Shown piece by piece: positions 26,193-35,725 of a stretch of 64,000 nucleotides of DNA. The stretch is from positions 124,001-188,000 of the forward strand of contig JACKDX010000002.1 in the NCBI GenBank assembly GCA_020633325.1. Reading direction: 5' to 3'. Below the pieces are notes generated by a model. The model ran no database searches and was not told where the DNA came from. It saw only the letters and a list, made by a program, of their open reading frames with translations. Numbering within the stretch: position 1 is the stretch's first letter; each line of letters starts with the position of its first letter. The position numbers and the translations under genes were made by a program. The stretch is from Myxococcales bacterium (GTDB lineage: Bacteria; Myxococcota_A; Polyangia; Polyangiales; GCA-016699535).

Positions 26193-27755
26193 GTGAAGCC
26201 GCCAGACATATCGCCAAGAGTTGGACGGTCGGCGAGCTTACCGCTGAGCGTCATCTTCTGTGCCTGTGCGATGTTCTCCCATTCCCGATCCGCGCTAGCC
26301 CAGGACAGCGGACGAATCGCGCTGATGACATTCTCTGGACAAGATGCTGGGGTTCTCCGGCAGGCACTGCGTGAGAATCTGGTCGAACAGCCCGGTCTCA
26401 TGGTCATTGATGCAGACGAAATCAAACGTGCCTCAAACACGCTCGGCGGGCGATTCGATAATTCTGAGTACCCGCGCCTAGCCTCACTATTAAAGGCACG
26501 AGCCTTTGTGCATGGCACGATCAGTCGGCAACATAGGGGGTGGATGCTCACGATACGGGTACGCCGAGGGGCGGACGGCGTTGTGTTGGGGCAGGCGGTA
26601 TGGCAGGGAAGAACCCTTCGCGCGCTTAAAAATGTGCGGCGCAACGGATATGCCAAACTCGCAGGCTTCCTTACTCGTGCGTTTCAAACAGCTCCTACGC
26701 CTCAGATGCCGGCTCATTCTCTGGGCAGTGATGCATCCGTGGGGGGGGCCTGGTGGCAAACGCCGCCGGCTACCAAGGCCAACTGGTGGCAGAGCGAAAA
26801 CGACACGCGGGCTAAAAGAGGTGGCCAAGACTATCACGCGCTGAGGCTGACAGTCCTTGGAGGGATTCAGTACCGCTCGATGAATGCCACAATATTATCG
26901 ACGTTCACAGATAATCGCCCGCTTCAGCAGCGCTCCTACGACAGCAACCTACCCGGCCACACTGAGTTTGGCGTTGAGGCTGAGTTCTATCCTTTCGCCA
27001 TTCCGCATCTGCCGTACTTCCCTTACGTCGGGTTAGTTGGAAGCTTTCGCCATTCCTTGTTTCTGAACGGAGAGGCGTGCACCGTACTTTCAGTACCGGG
27101 CGGACCGTGTTCTCCCGCGCAGACTCGAAAAATGGACGTAGAGGAATGGGAACTTTATGGTGCGCTTCGCGGACGAGTTCGGCCGTTTGGTCACACCCAA
27201 TACGATCCCGAGTTTCAAGCGGAAGTGGGGCTTGGATCCCTCAATTTTCTGTTCGATCTTCAACAGCTCGTATCGCTCTCCGCTATCAATCCTGCGGCGG
27301 TGATTCCGCCGTTTCGCTACAAATACGTGCATCTCGGGCTGGGCGGGAGTTACGGCCTCATTCCAGAGTGGCTCACTGTCGCCTTGCGCACGGGCTATCG
27401 AATCGGACTTGGGGTGGGGACGGATGCCTTAAACATTTGGGGCACAGGCGGGCCTCAAGGGCCGGATAAACCAAGTGGCTTCATTGTCGAGCTTGAAGGC
27501 CGTTCGGAAGCACCATACATTCTTCCAGGGCTCTATTTCGGGTTGCGGCTCTCGTATTTCTATTTCCGGACCCGGTTTTCCGGACAGCCATCCTGTGCGG
27601 ATGCCACTGATGGATGCACTGCGGGAGAGCCGTGGCCGCCGTGGCCGGAGGAAGACGGACGCAAGGGCGGGCTGCTGAAGCCGGTGATGGATCACTATTT
27701 CCGAGCCGCGCTCATGATCGGATACACGTGGCCTTCTGCAATCGTGATAAACTAG
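26193..27755 (+). CDS. Hypothetical secreted/outer-membrane protein
   Basis: 520 aa with a GTG start. A signal peptide ends near 'SRSALAQD' at about residue 37. Residues about 38-165 resemble a periplasmic domain with 'RIALMTFSGQDAGVLRQALR' and 'VIDADEIKRASNTLG', like the N-terminal regions that often precede curli-type or TPR-domain secreted proteins. The remaining 300 residues are rich in aromatic-alternating strands ('YKYVHLGLGGSYGLIP', 'LYFGLRLSYFYFRTRF') and end in an aliphatic strand, so a beta-barrel outer-membrane domain is likely. Five nt separate it from alaS. Confidence 0.55.
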   Translation: MKPPDISPRVGRSASLPLSVIFCACAMFSHSRSALAQDSGRIALMTFSGQDAGVLRQALRENLVEQPGLMVIDADEIKRASNTLGGRFDNSEYPRLASLLKARAFVHGTISRQHRGWMLTIRVRRGADGVVLGQAVWQGRTLRALKNVRRNGYAKLAGFLTRAFQTAPTPQMPAHSLGSDASVGGAWWQTPPATKANWWQSENDTRAKRGGQDYHALRLTVLGGIQYRSMNATILSTFTDNRPLQQRSYDSNLPGHTEFGVEAEFYPFAIPHLPYFPYVGLVGSFRHSLFLNGEACTVLSVPGGPCSPAQTRKMDVEEWELYGALRGRVRPFGHTQYDPEFQAEVGLGSLNFLFDLQQLVSLSAINPAAVIPPFRYKYVHLGLGGSYGLIPEWLTVALRTGYRIGLGVGTDALNIWGTGGPQGPDKPSGFIVELEGRSEAPYILPGLYFGLRLSYFYFRTRFSGQPSCADATDGCTAGEPWPPWPEEDGRKGGLLKPVMDHYFRAALMIGYTWPSAIVIN

Positions 27756-27759
27756 TTGC

Positions 27760-30435
27760 ATGTCCCTATCCACGTCCCACGAGCTCCGTCGAGCCTTTCT
27801 GGATTACTTCCAGGCCGAGAACCATGAGGTCGTGCACTCTTCTGCCTTGGTTCCGGACAACGATCCGACCCTCATGTTCACCAATGCCGGTATGGTCCCG
27901 TTCAAGGATGTTTTCACTGGCAACGAACATCGTCCTTACGTGCGTGCGACCAGCTCCCAGCGATGCATTCGCATCAGCGGGAAGCACAATGATTTGGAAA
28001 ACGTGGGCGTCACCGCCCGGCATCACACTTTCTTTGAGATGCTCGGCAATTTTTCCTTTGGCGATTATTTCAAGGAACAGGCAATTTTCTATGCCTGGGA
28101 TTTTGTCACCCGCATATTGGACCTAGATCCCAGTCGTTTGGCCGTGACGGTATTTGGAGGCGAGCGAAATCTTGCTGCGGATACCGACGCCGAAGATCTG
28201 TGGAAGAAAATCACTGGGTTGCCCGATGCACGTATCCAACGCTTTGGGGCAGACGATAACTTCTGGCAGATGGGAGATGTTGGACCATGCGGCCCGTGCT
28301 CAGAAATGCATGTGTATTTGGGGGACGGGGAGCCAGACCCTCGTTTGGTGAATCAAGAACCCGGCGCGAACGGTCGCGGTTGGATGGAGATTTGGAATCT
28401 CGTTTTCATGCAGTTTGACCGAGACGAAGGGGGCGTGATGCGTCCCTTACCCGCGCCATCGATCGACACTGGCGCCGGGTTGGAACGGTTGAGCGCGGTA
28501 GTGCAAGGGCGTTTGAGCAATTACGATACAGATCTTTTTCGGCCGCTCATTCAGTTGGCGGCGGAGCTGGCTCAAAAGACATACCACGGCTCTCAAAGTG
28601 CAGATGATGTGTCGCTACGCGTGATTGCCGATCATGCTCGTATGACGGCATTTCTGATTGCCGAGGGTGTGTTTCCCGATCGCGATGGGCGCTCCTATGT
28701 TTTGCGCCGGGTCATGCGCCGCGCCATTCGCCACGGTCATCGTTTGGGCCTTGAGTCCTTGTTTTTTCACCGCTGCGCCAGCAAGGTCATCGACATCATG
28801 AAGGATGCTTATCCCGAGCTGGCCGAACGGCGGCCGGTGATTGAGGAGATCACCCAGCAAGAGGAGATGCGTTTCCGCCGGACATTGGATCGAGGTCTTG
28901 AGCTCATCGCAGTCAACAAAAATTGGACGGAGACAAGGGACGGCAAAGTCCTTCCTGCAGCCATTGCTTTTGAGTTATACGACACGTTTGGGTTTCCGCT
29001 TGATCTTCAGCAAACCATTGGCGCTGAACAGGGTTTTTCGGTCGATGAAGCTGGGTTCAACGAGCACATGCAGCAGGCACGGGAACGCAGTGCCGGTTCC
29101 AAGGTTGGTGATCTCAAAGTAGATGCGCTCTACCAATCGCTGGCGCGGGAACTTGGACGCGTGGACTTTGTTGGCTACGAAGACGAGACCGCAGACTCGC
29201 AAGTGCTCGCTTTGCTGTCCTCCGGAGTGCGTGTGGAGATATGCGAAAAAGGGCAGCCCACCGAGGTCGTCACCCGAGTTACGCCCTTTTACGCGCAAGC
29301 CGGCGGGCAGGTGGGGGATCGCGGCCTCATCCGTACCGAGCAGGGCGCCGAGTTCGAAGTGACGCACACAGAGCGGCCGGTCGAGGGCCTCATCGTGCAT
29401 CACGGCGTGCTCAAATCGGGCACGTTGAAACAGGGCGATAGGGTGCGCCTCGAAGTCGACCACGCATTGCGACACGCGACCCGATGCAATCACAGCGCGA
29501 CGCACTTGTTGCATTATGCGCTGCGTAAGGTCCTTGGCCCTCAGGCCGTGCAAAAAGGATCGCTGGTGGCGCCCGACCGATTGCGTTTCGACTATGCCGC
29601 AACGAGGCCCCTAAGCAGCGACGAGATTCGTCTCATCGAAACGTTGGTCAACGCCAAAATTCTTGAAAACGCCCCTGTGACGACCGAGGTGTTGCCCTAC
29701 CAGGGCGCCAAAGATCGCGGCGCCATTGGCATCTTTGAAGAGAAGTATGGCGAGATGGTTCGAATGCTGAGCATGACCGACGAGTCCATTGAGCTTTGCG
29801 GTGGAACCCACGCTTCTCGCACAGGAGATATTGGCTTGTTTAAGGTTCTCTCGGATAGCGGCCTTGCAGCCGGGGTACGACGTCTCGAAGCGGCGACCGG
29901 CGAACGCGCTTTGGCATATGTGCACGCCCTTGAGGAAGAGCTGAGTCAAGCAGCGACGCTGCTTAGGGCTACGCCTCAGACACTTAGCGACAAGCTTGCG
30001 CGGCATGTCGAGCAACACAAACAACTTGCCAAAGACGTCGAGACGCTCAGGCGCAAACTGTTGACCGGGCCGCAGACAGATCTCAGTGCTCAGGCGAAAG
30101 ACCTCAACGGCGTGCGTGTCCTTGGAGCAGTTGTCGAGATTGCAGACCTTGATTCGGTGCGCGAGCTTGCGGACCAATGGCGAGACAAGCTTGCTCCAGC
30201 CATTGTGTTATTGGGGACCACCACAGCGGACGGCAAAGCGCTGCTCGTTTGCACGGTATCTAAGGAACTGACGACGCGTTTTCGGGCCGGGACACTGATC
30301 AAGCACGCAGCCGCGGTGGTTGGAGGCAAGGGCGGCGGACGTCCAGACTTCGCGCAGGCGGGAGGTCCGGAGCCCTCTCGCCTCGCTGAGGCCGTAGCGC
30401 AAATTTATGCCCTGGCGGACAAGACTGCGGATTGA
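27760..30435 (+). CDS. alaS: Alanine-tRNA ligase
   Basis: 891 aa, slightly above the usual 875. The catalytic domain starts 'HELRRAFLDYFQAENHEVV', with class II motif 1-like 'ALVPDNDPTLMFTNAGMVPF'. The editing-domain zinc motif is 'CNHSATHLLHYALR' with the partner 'CGGTHASRTGDIG'. The C-terminal DHHA1 domain carries 'KGGGRPDFAQAGG'. It charges tRNA-Ala and clears mischarged Ser and Gly. The gene is single and complete, with a short gap to the preceding secreted-protein gene. Confidence 0.97.
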   Translation: MSLSTSHELRRAFLDYFQAENHEVVHSSALVPDNDPTLMFTNAGMVPFKDVFTGNEHRPYVRATSSQRCIRISGKHNDLENVGVTARHHTFFEMLGNFSFGDYFKEQAIFYAWDFVTRILDLDPSRLAVTVFGGERNLAADTDAEDLWKKITGLPDARIQRFGADDNFWQMGDVGPCGPCSEMHVYLGDGEPDPRLVNQEPGANGRGWMEIWNLVFMQFDRDEGGVMRPLPAPSIDTGAGLERLSAVVQGRLSNYDTDLFRPLIQLAAELAQKTYHGSQSADDVSLRVIADHARMTAFLIAEGVFPDRDGRSYVLRRVMRRAIRHGHRLGLESLFFHRCASKVIDIMKDAYPELAERRPVIEEITQQEEMRFRRTLDRGLELIAVNKNWTETRDGKVLPAAIAFELYDTFGFPLDLQQTIGAEQGFSVDEAGFNEHMQQARERSAGSKVGDLKVDALYQSLARELGRVDFVGYEDETADSQVLALLSSGVRVEICEKGQPTEVVTRVTPFYAQAGGQVGDRGLIRTEQGAEFEVTHTERPVEGLIVHHGVLKSGTLKQGDRVRLEVDHALRHATRCNHSATHLLHYALRKVLGPQAVQKGSLVAPDRLRFDYAATRPLSSDEIRLIETLVNAKILENAPVTTEVLPYQGAKDRGAIGIFEEKYGEMVRMLSMTDESIELCGGTHASRTGDIGLFKVLSDSGLAAGVRRLEAATGERALAYVHALEEELSQAATLLRATPQTLSDKLARHVEQHKQLAKDVETLRRKLLTGPQTDLSAQAKDLNGVRVLGAVVEIADLDSVRELADQWRDKLAPAIVLLGTTTADGKALLVCTVSKELTTRFRAGTLIKHAAAVVGGKGGGRPDFAQAGGPEPSRLAEAVAQIYALADKTAD

Positions 30436-30471
30436 TTCGGGTCCGAGGCATTACGTGCTATAGTTTCACGC

Positions 30472-31347
30472 ATGGACGGCGTAGAGCGTGCGGCCGCGGC
30501 ATGGGACGATGCGTTAGAGGCACTCGGGCACAGTGACGATTGGGAGCAGCGGTTCGAGCGGCTCGCTCACGAAGGGCGAGCCTCCATGGATGAGTTTGAC
30601 GCGCTCCTCGAGGAAGTAGAGCTCAATGGCGTTCGCGCGAGCCAAACCGAGCGTCCGTTAGTAGATACTGAGACCCAGGACCTTGCAGACATGCTGGAGC
30701 CAGACCCGGTCGAGGAGGGATTTTTTCAATTCGAGGCGCTTTTGACCGATGCACTCGATTCGCAGCGAACGACGCTTCTAGAACGGGGCCCAAGTGAGCC
30801 GCCTCGCATGCCCCCAAGCGGCGCGCCCTCTGAACCCCACGTGGCCTTCCCGCCGAGTGAAGCGCCAGAGCCAGCGGTTTTTGAAGTGCCTCCCCTATCG
30901 GAAGCGCCGCTTCTACCCAAGCCTACGGTCCAGCTTGTCATGGATCCCGATGAGACTCGGTACGATGCGGGAGATTTCGACTTTGATGATCCCGCAAGCG
31001 ACGACTTTCATACAAAAGTCGCAACGTCCGAGAGCATCATGGAGGCTTTGAAAAAAGTGGCCATGGAGTATGGCGCAAGCCAGGATAGTCCTTTAGGCCA
31101 AAGTCTGAGGCCTGTTGAGCCAGAAGCTCGCGATTCAGAGGAAATTATCATGACCCTTGACGACGAGGTGGAAATCGAAAATCTCACCGACGTGGACGTG
31201 GATACCCAGGCGGCCTCTTGGAGCACGGAGCATACGGAGGCTGATGCGCTATCGCCGGATCAGGGTGAAGTACCGAGTGCGGACGATGAGCCAGAAAGCG
31301 ACGGCAAGCCCGGTTTTTTCAAACGCCTCTTTAAGAGCAATTCCTAA
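30472..31347 (+). CDS. Acidic, low-complexity hypothetical protein
   Basis: 291 aa, strongly acidic, with no signal peptide or membrane helix. The sequence is mostly disordered (runs of Glu/Asp/Pro/Ala), with a structured N-terminal helix pair ('DWEQRFERLAHEGRASMDEF') and a basic C-terminal end 'PGFFKRLFKSN'. That end is a short basic-aromatic tail of the type used as a docking peptide. No family recognised. It follows alaS by 36 nt on the same strand. Confidence 0.45.
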   Translation: MDGVERAAAAWDDALEALGHSDDWEQRFERLAHEGRASMDEFDALLEEVELNGVRASQTERPLVDTETQDLADMLEPDPVEEGFFQFEALLTDALDSQRTTLLERGPSEPPRMPPSGAPSEPHVAFPPSEAPEPAVFEVPPLSEAPLLPKPTVQLVMDPDETRYDAGDFDFDDPASDDFHTKVATSESIMEALKKVAMEYGASQDSPLGQSLRPVEPEARDSEEIIMTLDDEVEIENLTDVDVDTQAASWSTEHTEADALSPDQGEVPSADDEPESDGKPGFFKRLFKSNS

Positions 31348-31458
31348 CATCCCCCTGCTTTAGCCTCCGAGCACGTTCCGCGACGCTGCCTCTCACGTGT
31401 ACGCAATATCTTAATCATTGGCATTGGTAACGCGAAAGGTTACACGCAACCTGAGGGC

Positions 31459-34035
31459 ATGTTTTACAGGTCAACATGGACTTGGGTGTTTTTGGAGGCG
31501 CTAGCGGTCATGGCCATTGCCACCACGGGATTGGCCCAGGCCCCGACAGAAGCGACGGGGGCTTCGTCTGGGACGCCGCCCCTTGCTGTGACACCACCCC
31601 GGCTGGTTCATGCCCCACCACCTCAGTATCCGGATGGAGAGTCCCAGCAGGGCGCGCACCCCACGGTCATGCTCGAGGTGGTTCTAGATGCCGACGGCCA
31701 ACTGCGCTCTGCCAGCGTTGAACACTCTGCGGGTCGCGAATTCGATCGTGCGGCGCAGAAGGCCGTCCAAGGCTGGAAATTTCTTCCAGCCACGCGTGAT
31801 GGTGCACCCATCGCAAGCCGCGTTCATGTCGCGGTACACTTTGAGTTGCCGGCGTTTGATTTAGCCACCAGCGAGGCAGGGGCATCGGCGATGTCGAGGA
31901 GATCCCATCCCCCCGTGCACATGGTGCAAGATCCAGCACACCTCAAGCACACATCCCCCAAGGGAGGGCAGTACCGGACTACAGCCGAGGTCGAACCCAC
32001 GCCACTTCGTCACACGCGACGAAGCAGTGGCGACCTTCAGTTGAGCACGGATGTCTTACACGCGGCCCCACGCAGCGACGCTGGGGATATGCTGAGGTTG
32101 GCACCCGGTTTATTTGCAGCAAAACCCGAAGGAGATGCTGTGGCTCACGGCCTCATGTGGCGAGGATTCGACGCGGAACACGGTCAGGACGTGGAAATAG
32201 TCGCAGGCGGAGTTCCCGTGAACCTGCCTTCCCACATTCATGGGCAGGGCTATGCGGACTTAGGCTTTCTCATACCAGAAGTAGTTCACGGCATGCGGGT
32301 GACAGAGGGAGTGCACGATCCCAGTCAAGGGGACTTCGCCGTCGCGGGTTCCATCGACGTCACGCTAGGGGTAGAAGAACGTGGCATTTACCTTAAGAGT
32401 GGCTACGGATCTTACGATACATTCCGTCAACTCGCGTTATGGGCGCCCATCAATGAGGCGCGTGACACATTTGGTGCCGTGCAATACCGCCGCACCGATG
32501 GCTTTGGCCAAAATCGCGCGGGTCAAAGCGGCAGTGGCATCGTGCAGGGCGCATTCGGTCATGGCCGATGGCGATATCGTGCGCTGGGCATCGCGCACGG
32601 CGCGCATGCCAAGATGGCCGGCGTGTTGCGTGACGACGACATCGCGGCTGATAACGTGGGCTTTTACGATGTGTACCCGTTCCCTACTGCGCAAGCACAA
32701 CAGGCCCTTGCTGGGCGCATGATAGCCGCCATCAATGCAGAATACCGGGGCAGCGAGGGCGATAACGCAGAGACGGGCGCATGGGTGAGCATGGATCAGT
32801 TTCGGCTCCGAGAAAATTTCTCGGGGTTTCTCGAGCGGTTTTCATTACGCCCCGATGACTCCCCGCCGGGCGATCTAATCGAACAGCAGAACCAGGTCAT
32901 GTCCATGGGACTAAAAGGGCGTTACCGGACGGCGCCATATCGTCCGGTCAGTTGGGCCAAGGGCACCATGGAACTCGGTATCGCATCCCGCCTTGACGTC
33001 ATTGACCAATCTCAGACGCTTCTGGATGCGGCGCACGGAAATCAGGCGTGGGAAACGCGCAACGATGCGGATATGCGGATACTAGATTTGGGAGCGTGGG
33101 GAGACGTGGACTGGCAGCTTGGACGTTTCTTGAGTGTACGGGGAGGTTTGCGCGCTGATGCGCTCTACTACGATATCCACGATCATCTCGGCGTGCCCGC
33201 GACTTTCGGCGAGCCATACCTTTCGGGTGCGCGTCGGAGTGCTGTGGGAATCGCGCTCGGTCCGAGGGCGAGCATCGAGGCGGCGCTGATGCCTTGGCTT
33301 ACGGTGCTCGGTGCGTACGGTCAAGGTTATCGGTCAGCGCAAGCGCTGACGCTCACGGATGGTGAGCATGCGCCCTTTACGAAGGTACACTCGGCCGACC
33401 TCGGTGCACGCTTTCACTGGCGCAAAGCATTGGAAGTTGTGGTCTCAGGATTTTACACACATCTCTCGGACGACCTGGCCTTTGATGCGCACGAGGGGCG
33501 CCTAGAGCGCATCGGGCCAAGCCGGCGCGTGGGCGGCATGGCGTATGGGCTCGTCCGTCCCGCGACGTGGCTTTTGTTTGCCGCCTCTCTCACTTATGTC
33601 GATGCCAAATTGCTGAGCGCCGCAACAAACGCTGAAGATCCCTCTACGCCGCCCACCACCCGAGATGTGCCGTACGTACCGCCTCTCGTCGTGCGCATCG
33701 ATGCCGCAGCGGAAGGAAAACTGCCCTATCGCTTGCTGGGCGACGTACTTTTTGGCCATGCGGGACTCGGCATTTCCGGGCTGTCCTCCAGGCCATTGCC
33801 CTATGCTGGTTCTAGCGCGCCATTTACGCTGATCGATGCGAAGGGCTCTTTACGCTGGCGCAATCTGGAAGCGGGTATTGAGCTGCTCAACGTTTTAAAT
33901 AGTCGCTATGCTGCGTTTGCTTACAACTTCAGCTCGCAATGGGATCCCTCCGGGCCCCAAGAGACGCCGCCGGCACGACACATCACCGCCGGAGCGCCAC
34001 GCACGGTGATGGTCACCCTAGGCGTACACCTTTAG
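31459..34035 (+). CDS. TonB-dependent receptor with N-terminal TonB-like domain
   Basis: 858 aa. After a signal peptide ('VLAVMAIATTGLAQA'-like), residues about 45-145 form a TonB C-terminal-type domain: 'PPQYPDGESQQGAHPTVMLE', 'VVLDADGQLRSASVEHS', 'AAQKAVQGWKFLPATRDG'. Residues about 190-300 are a plug domain, with 'LMWRGFDAEHGQDVEIVAGG' and 'NLPSHIHGQGYADLGFLIP'. The rest is a 22-strand-type barrel ending in 'PRTVMVTLGVHL' (aromatic-poor end). Substrate unknown; no siderophore or regulator gene is adjacent. The fused TonB-like domain suggests the receptor may be energised in an unusual way. Domain calls are by eye. Confidence 0.82.
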   Translation: MFYRSTWTWVFLEALAVMAIATTGLAQAPTEATGASSGTPPLAVTPPRLVHAPPPQYPDGESQQGAHPTVMLEVVLDADGQLRSASVEHSAGREFDRAAQKAVQGWKFLPATRDGAPIASRVHVAVHFELPAFDLATSEAGASAMSRRSHPPVHMVQDPAHLKHTSPKGGQYRTTAEVEPTPLRHTRRSSGDLQLSTDVLHAAPRSDAGDMLRLAPGLFAAKPEGDAVAHGLMWRGFDAEHGQDVEIVAGGVPVNLPSHIHGQGYADLGFLIPEVVHGMRVTEGVHDPSQGDFAVAGSIDVTLGVEERGIYLKSGYGSYDTFRQLALWAPINEARDTFGAVQYRRTDGFGQNRAGQSGSGIVQGAFGHGRWRYRALGIAHGAHAKMAGVLRDDDIAADNVGFYDVYPFPTAQAQQALAGRMIAAINAEYRGSEGDNAETGAWVSMDQFRLRENFSGFLERFSLRPDDSPPGDLIEQQNQVMSMGLKGRYRTAPYRPVSWAKGTMELGIASRLDVIDQSQTLLDAAHGNQAWETRNDADMRILDLGAWGDVDWQLGRFLSVRGGLRADALYYDIHDHLGVPATFGEPYLSGARRSAVGIALGPRASIEAALMPWLTVLGAYGQGYRSAQALTLTDGEHAPFTKVHSADLGARFHWRKALEVVVSGFYTHLSDDLAFDAHEGRLERIGPSRRVGGMAYGLVRPATWLLFAASLTYVDAKLLSAATNAEDPSTPPTTRDVPYVPPLVVRIDAAAEGKLPYRLLGDVLFGHAGLGISGLSSRPLPYAGSSAPFTLIDAKGSLRWRNLEAGIELLNVLNSRYAAFAYNFSSQWDPSGPQETPPARHITAGAPRTVMVTLGVHL

Positions 34036-34036
34036 G

Positions 34037-35536
34037 CTAATCTCGTGAAAAAGCCCGGCTCGGAATGACTTGCCACTTTTCCTTGTCATTCTTGGCATCC
34101 TTGCGCCAACGCAGCACCAGCGCGATATAATATCGGGGCCCTTGGAAGTACTCGACGACGATATCGTGTTGCCCCTTGGTGAGATTCACGCTGGCTTCCG
34201 TATCTTTTGGCGGATGAACGCCATCTTCGACGAGCACCTGCTTGCCATCGATGTAAAGTTTGACGCCGTCGTCGCTAGTGGTCTGAAACCCCCATTCCCC
34301 ATCGTTGGGGATCTCCAGCTTGCCGCTGAATCGAATGGCAAACCACTCCAGCAATGGCTCCTGATTTGGGGTGGCGCCCGGAAAACCTTCTTCGAATCGC
34401 CGGGGTGCCACATTCAATTTGGGCACGGTGATGGTGGCGAATGGCGTCCCAAGCGTGCTGAAATCAGGCAAGTTCTTTGTGGTGTCAGGCAGCTTCCAGA
34501 TCTCGCCGCGTAAGCCACGCTCGCCCGGGGTGGGCTGAGCTATTGAAGACTCTTGGGTGACTCGAAACGTCCCTTCCCAAATCGTTTCCCTTTTGTACAT
34601 GACGGAAATGGGGCCGGTCACTGTGCTCTTTGGCACCACCGTGCTTACTTTCTTTTGGGTGGCCTTCTTAGCCGCGAAGAGCGCCTTTGGCCCGTTGAAC
34701 GCAAACATGAAATCGGCTGGTTTGGCCTTGTTGGGAAACTTCCCGTACAACGTGACCGTAGTCCCCACCGGACCGACCGTGGGTTCAAGACGCTCCACAG
34801 TGATATTGGCGGCGACATCGGTTGTTTTGCGGGGGAGCACTTTGAAACTGCCCTTCCACATCGCCTTGCCATTTTCGCGTACGATGAGCTCGCCCGTCGT
34901 CGCTTTCTTTGGCACCTTGACTGTCAAGGCACGTTTGCTGACCGATTCGGGCTTTACGGCATTCGTAGCGCCTTCAAACTTGAACCGATAGTCCTTTGCC
35001 GAGACAGATTCAGCAAAACTTCCGTGCAAGGTCACGATATCTCCCACGGCCCCTTCCTGAGGTTCGAGGCGGTAGCTGACGGGCGCGGGCGCGGGTTTCG
35101 GCTTCTGAGCCTCGGGCATCACGATGATGCGAATCATCCAAACGACCGTGCCGCGAATGGCAAGCTCGACGTTGCCCGTGCGGGCGCCTTTTGGAACCTC
35201 ACAGCGCACTTCGGTGCGGGTGACATGGCTGGCATTGAGCCACTGAGAGACGCCAGCAAAACGGAACCCAACATCCTGCCCACGCAAGTTCGTATCAAAT
35301 CTCCCAAAGACTCGAAAGCTCTGACCGACATGAATAGTGGTGGAATGCGCCCGGTATGTCTTTGGTTGCGGCGCCGGGGCAGGTTTTTCCACCTGGACAA
35401 CTTTTGGGGGAGGCGGATTGCGGTGTACTTCCCTGGTACGTATTTCGCGTGTGTGGGGCCCTGGCCGCGTACTGACGTAGCAGCCAAAAAGCATAAGAGC
35501 CAAAATCCCAATAAGGAGGAGACGGTAAGTTTTCAT
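34037..35536 (-). CDS. IPT/TIG-like and PA14-domain lipoprotein
   Basis: 499 aa from the ATG at 35536. The signal peptide 'LLLIGILALMLFGC' has a lipobox Cys at about residue 18. A Pro-rich linker is followed by three repeated IPT/TIG-like units, each with a 'G..vtlyG.F' motif ('VGQSFRVFGRFDTN', 'VGDIVTLHGSFAES', 'VGTTVTLYGKFPNK'). The C-terminal 150 residues are a PA14 domain ('WGFQTTSDDGVKLYIDGKQV', 'KGQHDIVVEYFQG'), a carbohydrate-binding fold. It is probably a surface glycan-binding lipoprotein. Convergent with the TonB-dependent receptor gene, one nt apart. Confidence 0.75.
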   Translation of the reverse strand: MKTYRLLLIGILALMLFGCYVSTRPGPHTREIRTREVHRNPPPPKVVQVEKPAPAPQPKTYRAHSTTIHVGQSFRVFGRFDTNLRGQDVGFRFAGVSQWLNASHVTRTEVRCEVPKGARTGNVELAIRGTVVWMIRIIVMPEAQKPKPAPAPVSYRLEPQEGAVGDIVTLHGSFAESVSAKDYRFKFEGATNAVKPESVSKRALTVKVPKKATTGELIVRENGKAMWKGSFKVLPRKTTDVAANITVERLEPTVGPVGTTVTLYGKFPNKAKPADFMFAFNGPKALFAAKKATQKKVSTVVPKSTVTGPISVMYKRETIWEGTFRVTQESSIAQPTPGERGLRGEIWKLPDTTKNLPDFSTLGTPFATITVPKLNVAPRRFEEGFPGATPNQEPLLEWFAIRFSGKLEIPNDGEWGFQTTSDDGVKLYIDGKQVLVEDGVHPPKDTEASVNLTKGQHDIVVEYFQGPRYYIALVLRWRKDAKNDKEKWQVIPSRAFSRD

Positions 35537-35595
35537 GTTGCCTTGATAAGCCATAAACAAAAAAAATCCAAGGCGTTTTGTAGGGCAGTCGTGGG

Positions 35596-35669
35596 CGCGC
35601 CCGGGAGGACTCGAACCTCCGACCTTTGGCTTAGAAGGCCACTGCTCTATCCAACTGAGCTACGGGCGC
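35596..35669 (-). tRNA. tRNA-Arg (anticodon TCT)
   Basis: Minus-strand cloverleaf of 74 nt. The acceptor arm GCGCCCG pairs with CGGGCGC. The D stem is GCTC/GAGC with AGTTGGATA as its loop. The anticodon loop is CTTCTAA (anticodon TCT, reads AGA), and the T arm is GGAGG-TTCGAGT-CCTCC. The 27-43 pair of the anticodon stem is a G-A mismatch by my alignment. The 3' CCA is not encoded. It lies 59 nt upstream of the start of the PA14 lipoprotein gene. Confidence 0.93.
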
Positions 35670-35725
35670 CTGCATCACAAGTGTTTGTTTTTACGCGATT
35701 ATTAATAATCACGCCTCTTCTTTAG

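Noticed and set aside
34553..35725. 390-residue plus-strand open frame
   Set aside because: It is antisense to the PA14 lipoprotein and runs through the tRNA-Arg gene. Its product is basic and Cys/Trp-scattered with no domain, whereas the minus strand has three clear repeats and a PA14 domain.
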